From positions 13,836,759 to 13,900,758 of the forward strand of contig OY783204.1 of assembly GCA_963678705.1 (NCBI GenBank): DNA of 64,000 nt. Direction: 5' to 3'. Each line of letters opens with the position of its first letter. Position 1 is the first letter of the stretch. This DNA is from Panorpa germanica (Eukaryota > Arthropoda > Insecta > Mecoptera > Panorpidae). A program made the position numbers and the translations under genes. The notes beneath the pieces are model-generated. The model did not search any database. It saw only the letters and a program-made list of their open reading frames with translations, and was not told where the DNA came from. This document shows positions 1 to 10,751 of the stretch, piece after piece.

Positions 1-210
1 AGTAAGAAACACAGTTCTCGTCAAATACCATGTTCCAGAGCTCAGGCCCCATTACGGATCGCTGAGGACAACCTTTATATAGTTGCCTTTTCATGGAACG
101 GTAATCGGTTTGTAAAATAATGTTCGACAATGAAAATAGTTCTCCATAGCGCAGTAGACGTACGTATAGGTTTTTGCCGGACATAAACAAAGGCACACTG
201 AATTTCTATA
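1..210. repeat. Partial satellite unit at left edge (S0)
   Basis: Last ~210 bp of a ~1586-bp satellite unit, up to the CTATA (206-210) where copia copy A1 begins. On the minus strand it carries the R1-like RT motif B region. A 31-bp stretch present in all other units is missing at 180/181, between two CCGG repeats. It shares ctttatatag (near 75) with the unit left of A2, so it appears to be the counterpart of unit U14. Confidence 0.9.
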
Positions 211-383
211 TATTGAATTTTGTCATATTCAGTAGGCTTTGTTATTAATAAGCTTTTGTTTTTGTGTAATTATTGAAGTTATTAAATTGCCTTCAGCACA
301 TGGTTTTGTTACTCTTATTATTTTATATATTGATATAAAATATTTAATGGTTAATTTTGTTGTCAGTTCATAAAACAACAAAA
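211..383 (+). repeat. 5' LTR of copia A1
   Basis: 173 bp, starting TATTGAATTTTG and ending AACAACAAAA. It carries the 5'-specific base T at LTR position 116 (ttttatatat). Confidence 0.93.
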
Positions 384-401
384 GGTTATGGTACCCAGAT
401 G
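384..401 (+). other. Primer binding site of copia A1 (half-tRNA type)
   Basis: ggttatggtacccagatg abuts the 5' LTR. Drosophila copia is known to prime from an internal fragment of initiator tRNA-Met, with a site beginning GGTTATGGGCCCAG. The present site has the same start with small differences, so the same priming mode is inferred. Equivalent sites are at 6445 (B1), 13610 (C1), 39912 (A2), 45979 (B2), 52045 (C2) and 58107 (B3); B copies read ggttatggtacttagatg. Confidence 0.7.
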
Positions 402-486
402 TTTAAAAAAGAATAAATATTGGTTCTGCGTTTCTGTCGTATTATATTTTTTGGCTACCTAAAACTACATAATCACATGGTGAACA

Positions 487-786
487 ATGGATTCCCTTAG
501 AATACAAATTGGATTACTTCAAGGTAAAAATAACTTGACTACGTGGAAATACAAAGCAATTATTCTATTATGTAGTATAAAGGGAGCATTGGATGTTGTG
601 GAAGGAAAAATAAAAGCTCCTCAGCTGCCTGAGCTAGGTGCTACGACAACTGAGAAATCGGAATTTGACAAGAAACTTGAAGAATTTCTTAAAATTGATA
701 GCTGTGCACTGTTAGTGCTGACAACTAATATGACTGAGGACATTCTGAAGCTTGTAATGAGATTTACAAGTGTTGCTAAAGTTTGA
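487..786 (+). pseudogene. gag: copia A1 gag, N-terminal fragment
   Basis: 99 codons of the copia-type Gag start (MDSLRIQIGLLQGKNN), with the ATG in gaacaATGG about 103 bp after the 5' LTR. It ends where the Trp codon of the AEVWSEL stretch has become TGA. This copy has Leu where B copies have Trp in KNNWTT. Confidence 0.85.
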
Positions 787-843
787 AGTGAACTGAATCG
801 GCTTTTTGATAAGTCTGCTGAGGATTGAGCCTTTGATTTATGT

Positions 844-1284
844 TTGCAATTTTTTAGTTATAAGTGGAATGAATTAGATGAAATTGCAAGTCATACCTCT
901 AAATTGAAAAACATATGGAATGACTTAAATGTTGAACTTACAAAGGATGGAAGTTCAAAATTGCCAGATTTATTATTAACTTGTAAAATATTGGATTCTT
1001 TGCCTGAAAATTATTTTTCATTTAGATCTAGTTGGATGCTTGTGTCTAAAAAAGAAAGGACCTTAGATAACCTCACTACACAACTCTGTATGTATGAGAG
1101 GACGTTAAATGGGAAAGAGAACATTAGTCATGAAGCACTTCTCACTTATAAACCCTCTGGCAGTGGTAAGAATGAGAAATATAGAGGATATAAATCTAAC
1201 CAAAAGCAATATATTTGCAATTATTGTAAAGGTCCACATAAAATAATTTTTTGTAATAAATGGAAGGCAGATGGAAGACCTTAA
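844..1284 (+). pseudogene. gag: copia A1 gag, C-terminal fragment with zinc knuckle
   Basis: Continues Gag in the same frame after two nonsense codons. It includes the CCHC knuckle CNYCKGPHKIIFC, whose spacing C-X2-C-X3-H-X4-C is one residue shorter than the usual CX2CX4HX4C. It ends at a Lys to stop change (AAA to TAA) shared by A and C copies. Confidence 0.85.
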
Positions 1285-1342
1285 CCTGAGATAAGTAATA
1301 AATCAATAATAAATAATAAATAAGTCAAATATACTTTTTGCG

Positions 1343-2065
1343 TTGTCATGTCTTGTTCTGAATACTGAAAAAAGTGATGATTTTTTCTATGTTGACAGTG
1401 GAGCGACGAGTCACATAGTAAATAGAAGTGATGTGTTCTCTGAGTACACACCATTTGATGAAAATATTACTCGTAATGTGATGACTGCAAATGGTGATTG
1501 TGTTAAAGCTGTAGGTAAAGGGACTGTTCAGGTTCAAGCAATGACTAATAACCAATGGAACAACCTAACTTTAACAGATGTGTGGTACGTCCCTGATATT
1601 AAGAAAAATCTGTTTTCTACTCTAGCTGCTCATGACAAACAAATAAATAGTGAATTTGTTTCCAATGTTGCTGGTTGCCAACTTAAAATAAATGGGAAGC
1701 TTATGCTGTTTGGGAGTAGAAATCACCCTGGTGGTCTATATAAACTAGACATGAGAATTGTTTTTCCTCAAGTTTCTGTAAATACTGTGAATAGTAATGA
1801 TATTTTGCAACTGTACCATGAAAGGATGGGACATCAAAATAAACGGCATGTGAAAGCCACAATTAAAAGAGAACTTGGGATTGAGGTAAAAATAGACACT
1901 GAGCTGTGTGAAGGCTGTGTTTACGGTAAAACTCATAGAAGAAAATTTGGAACCAGAGATAAACCTGATAAACCAGGTATGCTAATATCTAGTGACGTAT
2001 GTGGTCCTTTTGAATCATCTAAATCTGGATTTAAATATTATGTGATATTTAAAGATGAACTCTAG
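1343..2065 (+). pseudogene. pol: copia A1 protease and integrase N-terminus
   Basis: Aspartic protease active site DSGATSH is followed by the integrase zinc-binding module (YHERMGHQN, then CEGCVYGK) and the first catalytic Asp in SSDVCGPF. It lies in a shifted frame relative to gag because of the 26-to-18-bp replacement, and ends at a 2-bp deletion. Confidence 0.85.
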
Positions 2066-2243
2066 ATTTAGATTTGTATTCTTTATGAGAGAGAAATCTG
2101 AAGTACCTGAAAAATTAAAATTAATGCTTGCTGCATCGGAAAATTCTGGTCACCGTGTAAGAGTTATTTTGAGTGACAATGGAGGGGAATACGATAGTAA
2201 TGTGGTCATAAAAATATTACAAGAGAAGGGGATTACCCAATGA
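2055..2243 (+). pseudogene. pol: copia A1 integrase core fragment
   Basis: Picks up the integrase core after the 2-bp deletion and contains the second catalytic Asp in LSDNGGEY. It ends at the TGA after GITQ that all seven copies share. Confidence 0.82.
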
Positions 2244-2321
2244 TTGACTATGCCATATACACCACAGCAAAATCCTTGTGAGAGGGAGAATCGCACTGTC
2301 GTAGAGACTGCATGAGCCATA

Positions 2322-3029
2322 ATGCATTCAAGAAATGATTTACCACAGTTCTTATGGGCAGAATTTGTAAATGCTGCCACATATGTATTAAATAGAACTG
2401 GACCTTCTAGTATTTTAGAAAAAACTCCATACGAGTTATGGCATGGGAAACGGCCATATATAAAGCATCTGAGAATAATAGGTTCAGATTGCTATGCTCA
2501 TGTTCCAAAACAGAAGAGAAAGAAAATGGACAAAAAGGCTCTGAAGGGTATACTTGTTGGCTATGACACTGATGGTTATAGAATTTGGTGCAAAAGTGGT
2601 ACTTTCATTCGAAGTCGTGATGTTGTATTTAATGAAAGACCTCTTTCATTAAGTGTTGGTGAAGTCACTGTTATACTAAATAAATTGTTAGAAAATGCAA
2701 ATATTGTACCTCCTCAGAAGGAAATTTGTAAAAATCCTCCTGATGCTGATGAGGATTTGTCTTCTAAAAGTTCACAAGAAGAATTATCGGGTGAGGATGA
2801 ATTGGAAGAATTGGAGAATTTTGGAAGATCTACCGTTCCTAGACTTCGTGACAGAAGTACTTTGAAATTACCTCAAAGATATACCGATTTTGTAATGTCT
2901 TGTGATACCATAATGAATGACTATAATGAACCAACTACATATGAAGAGGCTATGCAGAGCCAGTACTATTCTGAATGGAAACTTGCTATGGATCAGGAAA
3001 TGAAATCCTTATTTGACAACCGTACATAA
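2322..3029 (+). pseudogene. pol: copia A1 integrase C-terminal region and linker
   Basis: Integrase C-terminal part (LPQFLWAEFVNAATYVLNRT, then KGILVGYD) and the acidic linker before RT. It follows a CGA to TGA change shared only with A2, and ends at TAA after FDNRT. Confidence 0.82.
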
Positions 3030-3131
3030 GTATTAGAAAAATTGCCTGATGGTATAAAACCCATACCTTGTAAATGGGTATACAAAGTAAAGAAAAATCC
3101 AGATGGATCTATAGAGCGATTTAAAGCCTGA

Positions 3132-4475
3132 TTGGTTATAAAAGGGTATATGCAGAAGAAGGATGTTGATTACAATCAAACCTTCAGCCCAGTGGCTAGA
3201 GTGAGTACAGTTAGAGCTCTGATAAGCGTTGCTGCAGATGAAAAGTTGCAATTGACTCAATTTGATATATCTACTGCATTTCTATATGGAAATATTGATA
3301 ATGAAGAGAGTCATATTTATATGAAGCAACCTAATGGCTACAAAGATGGTAGTGCACTTGTTTGTAGACTGCAAAAAAGTTTGTATGGATTGAAACAAGC
3401 ACATCGATGCTGGAATCAGCGCTTTAATGAATTTTTGTATAAACTTGGGTTTAAGCAAAGTGATGCTGATCCATGTTTATTTGTAATGAAAAATGGAAAT
3501 GAAAAACTTATGTTGACTATATTTGTTGATGACGGACTTTTAGTTTCAAATATTCAAGAAATGTTAAACCAGTTTCTAATTAATCTGAAAAATGAATTTA
3601 AAATAACATATAAACCTGCAGATTTTTATTTGGGATTAGAAATTGAAAATGTTGAAAATGGAATAAAATTAAGTCAATCTTCTTATGCTAAAAGAATTTT
3701 AGAAAATCTTAAAATGAAAGAATGCAAACCTGTATCAACTCCACTAGAGACATCAACTACTACTAAAGCAGGGAAAGAAATGAATGACATTGCTGGTTAT
3801 TCATATAGACAGGTTGTAGGTGCACTAATGTACCTCATGATTGGATCAAGACCTGATTTAGCTTTTGCAGTGGGAGTATTGTCCAGGTCACTAGAAAATC
3901 CAACCTATCAAGACTGGTTGAAGGTTAAAAGGATTTTAAGATATATAAAAGGAACCTTGGATCGTGGAATCATTTATAAAATTAATTGTGAAAAAGTATT
4001 GTTATGCTATAGTGATGCTGATCATGAAGGGGATATTACAACTGGTAGGTCCACTTCTGGAGTATTAAGCATGTATGCAGGTAGCTGCATTTCCTGGATT
4101 AGTAAGCGGCAGTCATCAGTGGCCATCTCAACCACAGAAGCTGAGATTGTAGCAGCTAGTAAAGCAGCGAAGAAGGCTGTGTGGCTGAAAAGGCTGATGG
4201 CAGATATGGTGGAGCTACAAAGTAATCCTGACCTCTACATTGATAATAAAGCTGCTTTGAAACTTTCACAAAACCCGGAGTTCCATAAAAGAACTAAACA
4301 CATACGTGTAAGACACTTCTTTGCTCGGGAACTTGTAACCGAGGATGAAATCAACGTGAAGAAAATTTCATCTGAAAATCAATTAGCTGACTTATTGACA
4401 AAACCCTTGCCTAGACCGAGACACATAGTGTTATGTAATAAACTTGGACTTAGTGCTATCAAAAATAACCTATAA
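3132..4475 (+). pseudogene. pol: copia A1 reverse transcriptase-RNase H
   Basis: 447 codons, open to the natural end of pol. RT motifs include QFDISTAFLYG, KSLYGLKQA and the catalytic FVDDGLL. RNase H shows CYSDAD, TTEAEI, YIDNKAA and LADLLTKPLP. The first part of RT lies upstream of a TGA. HFFAREL near the end is an A-type marker also seen in C2. Confidence 0.88.
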
Positions 4476-4507
4476 AAGGAATTCCTAACTGTAAAATGAA
4501 GGGAAAG

Positions 4508-4680
4508 TATTGAATTTTGTCATATTCAGTAGGCTTTGTTATTAATAAGCTTTTGTTTTTGTGTAATTATTGAAATTATTAAATTGCCTTTAGCACATGG
4601 TTTTGTTACTCTTATTATTTTAAATATTGATATAAAATATTTAATGGTTAATTTTGTTGTCAGTTCATAAAACAACAAAA
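4508..4680 (+). repeat. 3' LTR of copia A1
   Basis: 173 bp after the polypurine tract, with the 3'-specific A at LTR position 116 (ttttaaatat). It carries cctttagcac, an A-type marker shared with the 3' LTRs of A2 and C2. Confidence 0.93.
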
Positions 4681-6266
4681 CTATAAATATCTCATATACA
4701 TACTTGTACTTATGCCTACTTACTTACCATTTGTTTGTTACCATTGAATGTTCATCAACGATCAATCACTATTTCCAAGAAAACCGCATATATTGTTCAC
4801 TTAATCACTTATAACAATTAATGCACTCTCATTATTATTTAAAACACGCATTTATATAAACTAATTCTTGTGTTTTAATATTATTTATAGTTACTGTTAT
4901 TCGACTTACTTGATAGTGGGCGGCAACCTTTTGTCTTCCGTATATTTGTAGTGTTTATAGGAGGTCTTCCTTATATAGCTCTACAGATTTCTTGAATTTC
5001 TTAACCACTTGATGTTTTAGCACTAACACTAACCTAATTATTATCACTTTTTTGTCTATCGCACTTATTTATGTCTTATATCAAACATCAAAGTTACAAA
5101 TTTGAGGTTATGTTTATAAAACCGCGTGTACGCGTAATGAAAAATTCGTTTTTAACACTGGTTTCCAACTGTCAAACTTTTGTAAAAACACTTTGTTTAG
5201 GTAAATTAACACAAATTTAAAACAAACTTAAATACTTTTCGTTTGAAAAAGTATTCATACAATTTATTTAATTTTTTTCCGTAATTAATTTCTCACTTTT
5301 AATCACTTTTTTCACCTAAAGTAGCAGGAGCCGATCACACACATAGTAGATAGGAACCACTTGTGTTTCAAAGCAATATTAACGTCCTTGTAAACCAATA
5401 CGTAGGTCTACCTTTTTGTATTAAGTCCCATCTGTCTTGCCAGAGCTTATGCATATATGCATTCATCTCTTTGGCAATATATTTGGTATCGTCTCCAGAC
5501 TTTTATCTTACAGCCGCATTAACTTGAAATCCTTGAAATTTGTCGCCCTAACTTTAAATCATCAAAATTTGATTTTTTTCAGTTCTAGCGTAATTTGAAA
5601 TTGAGTAAGTGCATAAGTGATTTTTAAATCTAAAGGAATTGTCCCCAATATCACCTGCACCACTTCTGTAGATACAGTTCTGCAACAACGCGTCATCGTC
5701 AATGACATAGTTGTTTGCATGGAAGATCTGGAAGATTGATCCTGTAATACCATGCTGAAGCACAATACACAACCATTGGCATAAATGCCCGCTTGTATAG
5801 TGTCGGCATAGTTACCGAGTTTAAGCTTTATTCCGTCCTTGTGACACGCGCAAGGTGTGTTACAAGTTTATCATTCGTTGTTACCCTATTTGTTTCGTAG
5901 CTTTGTAGCTTCAAGAAACTACAGATTTTATATATAGCAGGTCGAGAACGGCTTTCTAGTTGTTTTGTACTATTTGCACCGATAAGGATCACATTATCGT
6001 TGGCAAAACATACGTCTACACAACCTTTTGAGTAAGAAACACAATTCTCGTCAAATACCATGTTCCAGAGCTCAGGCCCCATTACGGATCGCTGAGGACA
6101 ACCTTTAGATAGTGGCCTTTTCATGGAATGGTAATCGGTTTGTAAAATAATGTTCGACAATGAAAATAGTTCCCCATAGCGCAGTAGACGTACCTATAGG
6201 TTTTTGCCGGTCTAATTCTTTGAAGGTCACTTGGCCACCGGACATCAACAAAGGCACACTGAATTT
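4681..6266. repeat. Satellite unit between A1 and B1 (S-AB1), 1586 bp
   Basis: One full unit from the right CTATA of A1 to the left CTATA of B1. Composite-type markers are ataaaaccgcg, gaatttcttaaccac and tagttgttttgtac. Its right part is R1 relic; the left ~0.6 kb shows no gene. Confidence 0.92.
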
Positions 6267-6271
6267 CTATA
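5368..6271 (-). pseudogene. R1-like RT relic in S-AB1
   Basis: Minus-strand relic. The open piece 6160-5828 holds KGCPQRSVMGP and FANDN (degenerate RT motifs B and C), and 5765-5562 holds CCRTVSTEVVQVILGTIPLD. The upstream motif A half is cut off by copia B1. Confidence 0.75.
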
Positions 6272-6444
6272 TATTGAATTTTGTCATATTCAGTAGGCTT
6301 TGTTATTAATAAGCTTTTGTTTTTGTGTAATTATTGAAATTATTAAATTGCCTTCAGCACATGGTTTTGTTACTCTTATTATTTTATATATTGATATAAA
6401 ATATTTAATGGTTAATTTTGTTGTCAGTTCATAAAACAACAAAA
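6272..6444 (+). repeat. 5' LTR of copia B1
   Basis: 173 bp, same ends as the other copies, with the 5'-type T at position 116. B-type leader downstream reads tacttagatg and ttggatacc. Confidence 0.93.
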
Positions 6445-6547
6445 GGTTATGGTACTTAGATGTTTAAAAAAGAATAAATATTGGTTCTGCGTTTCTGTCG
6501 TATTATATTTTTTGGATACCTAAAACTACATAATCACATGGTGAACA

Positions 6548-8314
6548 ATGGATTCCCTTAGAATACAAATTGGATTACTTCAAGGTAAAAATAACTGGAC
6601 TACGTCGAAATACAAAGCAATTATTCTATTACGTAGTATAAAGGGAGCATTGGATGTTGTGGAAGGAAAAATAAAAGCTCCTCAGCTGCCTGAGCTAGGT
6701 GCTACGACAACTGAGAAATCGGAATTTGACAAGAAACTTGAAGAATTTCTTAAAATTGATAGCTGTGCACTGTTAGTGCTGACAACTAATATGACTGAGG
6801 ACATTCTGAAGCTTGTAATGAGATTTACAAGTGTTGCTGAAGTTTGGAGTGAACTGAATCGGCTTTTTGATGGGTCTGCTGAGGATCGAGCCTTTGATTT
6901 ATGTTTGCAATTTTTTAGTTATAAGAGGAATGAATTAGATGAAATTGCAAGTCATACCTCTAAATTAAAAAACATATGGAATGGCTTAAATGTTGAACTT
7001 ACAAAGGATGGAAGTTCAAAATTGCCAGATTTATTATTAACTTGTAAAATATTGGATTCTTTGCCTGAAAATTATTTTTCATTTAGATCTAGTTGGATGC
7101 TTGTGTCTAAGAAAGAAAGGACCTTAGATAACCTCACTACACAACTCTGTATGTATGAAAGGACGTTAAATGGGAAAAAGAACATTAGTCATAAAGCACT
7201 TCTCACTCATAAACCCTCTGGCAGTGGTAAGAATGAGAAATATAGAGGATATAAATCTAACCAAAAGCAATATATTTGCAATTATTGTAAAGGTCCACAT
7301 AAAATAATTTTTTGTAATAAATGGAAGGCAGATGGAAGACTTAAACCTGAGATAAGTAATAAATCAAATGATAAGGCATGTAGGACAAATGAGTCAAATA
7401 TACTTTTTGCGTTGTCATGTCTTGTTCTGAATACTGAAAAAAGTGATGATTTTTTCTATGTTGACAGTGGAGCGACGAGTCACATAGTAAATAGAAGTGA
7501 TGTGTTCTCTGAGTACACACCATTTGATGAAAATATTACTCGTAATGTGATGACTGCAAATGGTGATTGTGTTAAAGCTGTAGGTAAAGGGACTGTTCAG
7601 GTTCAAGCAATGACTAATAACCAATGGAACAACCTAACTTTAACAGATGTGTGGTACGTCCTTGATATTAAGAAAAATCTGTTTTCTACTCTAGCTGCTC
7701 ATGACAAACAAATAAATAGTGAATTTGTTTCCAATGTTGCTGGTAGCCAACTTAAAATAAATGGGAAGCTTATGCTGTTTGGGAGTAGAAATCACCCTGG
7801 TGGTCTATATAAACTAGACATGAGAATTGTTTTTCCTCAAGTTTCTGTAAATACTGTGAATAGTAATGATATTTTGCAACTGTACTATGAAAGGATGGGA
7901 CATCAAAATAAACGGCATGTGAAAGCCACAATTAAAAGAGAACTTGGGATTGAGGTAAAACTGGACACTAAGCTGTGTGAAGGCTGTGTTTACGGTAAAA
8001 CTCATAGAAGAAAATTTGGAACCAGAGATAAACCTGATAAACCAGGTATGCTAATATCTAGTGACGTATGTGGTCCTTTTGAATCATCTAAATCTGGATT
8101 TAAATATTATGTGATATTTAAAGATGAATTCTCTAGATTTAGATTTGTAAACTTTATGAGAGAGAAATCTGAAGTACCTGAAAAATTAAAATTAATGCTT
8201 GCTGCATCGGAAAATGCTGGTCACCGTGTTAGAGTTATTTTAAGTGACAATGGAGGGGAATACGATAGTAATGTGGTCAGAAAAATATTACAAGAGAAGG
8301 GGATTACCCAATGA
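6548..8314 (+). pseudogene. gag-pol: copia B1 gag-protease-integrase (first open part)
   Basis: 588 codons with Gag, zinc knuckle, aspartic protease and two thirds of integrase in one uninterrupted frame, which is how copia encodes its polyprotein. It ends at the TGA after GITQ. The integrase HHCC module reads YYERMGHQ, with Tyr for the first His. This is the best-preserved gag in the left block. Confidence 0.9.
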
Positions 8315-9100
8315 TTGACTATGCCATATACACCACAGCAAAATCCTTGTGAGAGGGAGAATCGCACTGTCGTAGAGACTGCCCGAGCCATAATGCATTC
8401 AAGAAATGATTTACCACAGTTCTTATGGGCAGATTTTGTAAATGCTGCCACATATGTATTAAATAGAACTGGACCTTCTAGTATTTTAGAAAAAACTCCA
8501 TACGAGTTATGGCATGGGAAACGGCCATATATAAAGCATCTGAGAATAATAGGTTCAGATTGCTATGCTCATGTTCCAAAACAGAAGAGAAAGAAAATGG
8601 GCAAAAAGGCTCTGAAGGGTATACTTGTTGGCTATGACACTGATGGTTATAGAATTTGGTGCAAAAGTGGTACTTTCATTCGAAGTCGTGATGTTGTATT
8701 TAATGAAAGACCTCTTTCATTAAGTGTTGGTGAAGTCACTGTTATACCAACTAAATTGTTAGAAAATGCAAATATTGTACCTCCTCAGAAGGAAATTTGT
8801 AAAAATCCTCCTGATGCTGATGAGGATTTGTCTTCTAAAAGTTCACAAGAAGAATTATCGGGTGAGGATGAATTGGAAGAATTGGAGAATTTTGGAAGAT
8901 CTACCGTTCCTAGACTTCGTGACAGAAGTACTTTGAAACCACCTCAAAGATATACCGATTTTGTAATGTCTTGTGATACCATAATGAATGACTATAATGA
9001 ACCAACTACATATGAAGAGGCTATGCAGAGCCAGTACTATTCTGAATGGAAACTTGCTGTGGATCAGGAAATAAAATCCTTATTTGACAACCGTACATAA
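8315..9100 (+). pseudogene. pol: copia B1 integrase C-terminal part and linker
   Basis: In frame with the preceding part, starting after the TGA. PYTPQQNPCERENRT carries the third catalytic residue (Glu). The segment before this Glu is one residue shorter than the NGVAER-type sequence typical of the family. It ends at TAA in place of Trp after FDNRT. Confidence 0.88.
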
Positions 9101-9202
9101 GTATTAGAAAAATTGCCTGATGGTATAAAACCCATACCTTGTAAATGGGTATACAAAGTAAAGAAAAATCCAGATGGATCTATAGAGCGATTTAAAGCCT
9201 GA

Positions 9203-10546
9203 TTGGTTATAAAAGGGTATATGCAGAAGAAGGATGTTGATTACAATCAAACCTTCAGCCCAGTGGCTAGAATAAGTACAGTTAGAGCTCTGATAAGCGT
9301 TGCTGCAGATGAAAAGTTGCAATTGACTCAATTTGATATATCTACTGCATTTCTATATGGAAATATTGATAATGAAGGGAGTCATATTTATATGAAGCAA
9401 CCTAATGGCTACAAAGATGGTAGTGCACTTGTTTGTAGACTGCAAAAAAGTTTGTATGGATTGAAACAAGCACCTCGATGCTGGAATCAGCGCTTTAATG
9501 AATTTTTGTATAAACTTGGGTTTAAGCAAAGTGATGCTGATCCATGTTTATTTGTAATGAAAAATGGAAATGAAAAACTTATGTTGACTATATTTGTTGA
9601 TGACGGACTTTTAGCTTCAAATAGTCAAGAAATGTTAAACCAGTTTCTAATTATTCTGAAAAATGAATTTAAAATAACATATAAACCTGCAGATTTTTAT
9701 TTGGGATTAGAAATTGAAAATGTTAAAAATGGAATAAAATTAAGTCAATCTTCTTATGCTAAAGGAATTTTAGAAAATCTTAAAATGGAAGAATGCAAAC
9801 CTGTATCAACTCCACTAGAGACATCAACTACTACTGAAGCAGAGAAAGAAATTAATGACATTGCTGGTTATTCATATAGACAGGTTGTAGGTGCACTAAT
9901 GTACCTCATGATTGGATCAAGACCTGATTTAGCTTTTGCAGTGGGAGTATTGTCCAGGTCACTAGAAAATCCAACCTATCAAGACTGGTTGAAGGTTAAA
10001 AGGATTTTAAGATATATAAAAGGAACCTTGGATCGTGGAATCATTTATAAAATTAATTGTGAAAAAGTATTGTTATGCTATAGTGATGCTGATCATGAAG
10101 GGGATATTACAACTGGTAGGTCCACTTCTGGAGTATTAAGCATGTATGCAGGTGGCTGCATTTCCTGGATTAAAAAGCGGCAGTCATCAGTGGCCATCTC
10201 AACCACAGAAGCTGAGATTGTAGCAGCTAGTGAAGCAGCGAAGGAGGCTGTGTGGCTGAAAAGGCTGATGGCAGATATAGTGGAGCTACAAAGTAATCCT
10301 GACCTCTACATTGATAATAAAGCAGCTTTGAAACTTTCACAAAACCCGGAGTTCCATAAAAGAACTAAACACATACGTGTAAGACACTTCTTTGTTCGGG
10401 AACTTGTAACCGAGGATGAAATCAACGTGAAGAAAATTTCATCTGAAAATCAATTAGCTGACTTATTGACAAAACCCTTGCCTAGACTGAGACACATAGT
10501 GTTATGTAATAAACTTGGACTTAGTGCTATCAAAAATAACCTATAA
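9203..10546 (+). pseudogene. pol: copia B1 reverse transcriptase-RNase H
   Basis: 447 codons after TGA 9200-9202, with QFDISTAF, FVDDGLL and complete RNase H motifs. About 33 further RT codons lie between the two stops (9101-9199). B1 has WIKKRQ near the RNase H start, a variant otherwise found only in A2. Confidence 0.9.
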
Positions 10547-10568
10547 AAGGAATTCTTAACTGTAAAAT

Positions 10569-10578
10569 GAAGGGAAAG
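10569..10578 (+). other. Polypurine tract of copia B1
   Basis: gaagggaaag directly before the 3' LTR, the expected plus-strand primer. Identical tracts are at 4498, 17721, 44032, 50103, 56156 and 62231. Confidence 0.75.
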
Positions 10579-10751
10579 TATTGAATTTTGTCATATTCAG
10601 TAGGCTTTGTTATTAATAAGCTTTTGTTTTTGTGTAATTATTGAAATTATTAAATTGCCTTCAGCACATGGTTTTGTTACTCTTATTATTTTAAATATTT
10701 ATATAAAATATTTAATGGTTAATTTTGTTGTCAGTTCATAAAACAACAAAA
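10579..10751 (+). repeat. 3' LTR of copia B1
   Basis: 173 bp, 3'-type A at position 116, and the B-type variant aaatatttatataaaat. Confidence 0.93.

Larger units (their letters stand above)
211..4680 (+). mobile_element. Ty1/copia LTR retrotransposon, copy A1, defective
   Basis: Complete LTR-to-LTR element of 4470 bp. LTRs are 211-383 and 4508-4680 (173 bp each), the primer site is 384-401, the polypurine tract gaagggaaag is 4498-4507, and the target duplication CTATA is at 206-210 and 4681-4685. The gag-protease-integrase-RT-RNase H order (487-4475) is that of copia. Lesions seen: TGG to TGA ending at 786; CGA to TGA in tgctgaggattgagcc near 825-830; AAA to TAA at 1282-1284; a 26-bp segment replaced by 18 bp of AT-rich sequence near 1302-1323 (frameshift); a 2-bp deletion in gatgaactctag near 2058; TGA at 2241-2243; CGA to TGA in actgcatgagcc near 2313; TAA at 3027-3029; TGA near 3129. 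It is the most damaged A-type copy and cannot be autonomous. Confidence 0.95.
6272..10751 (+). mobile_element. Ty1/copia LTR retrotransposon, copy B1, three nonsense codons
   Basis: 4480 bp; LTRs 6272-6444 and 10579-10751; primer site 6445-6462; polypurine tract 10569-10578; CTATA at 6267-6271 and 10752-10756. A single frame of 1333 codons runs from ATG 6548 to the stop ending at 10546, without frameshifts, broken only by TGA 8312-8314, TAA 9098-9100 and TGA 9200-9202. Residue numbers in this frame: zinc knuckle C244, C247, H251, C256; protease Asp 306 (DSGAT); integrase zinc module Tyr447 (His in A and C copies), H452, C477, C480; integrase D506, D567, E602; RT VDD Asp 1018-1019; RNase H Asp 1180. 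The Tyr447 change should hurt integrase, so the element was probably inactive even apart from the stops. Confidence 0.96.

Noticed and set aside
384-401. tRNA gene fragment at the primer site
   Set aside because: Only ~18 bp with no tRNA arms around it; it is best read as a primer binding site.
1346-1936. Minus-strand frames inside copia protease-integrase
   Set aside because: Antisense shadows of conserved pol coding sequence, present only because the plus strand is conserved between copies.
8303-8323. Programmed readthrough of the TGA after GITQ
   Set aside because: It lies between the second Asp and the Glu of integrase, where copia elements are not known to use recoding, and no known readthrough context (such as CTA after the stop) is visible; two further stops occur downstream.
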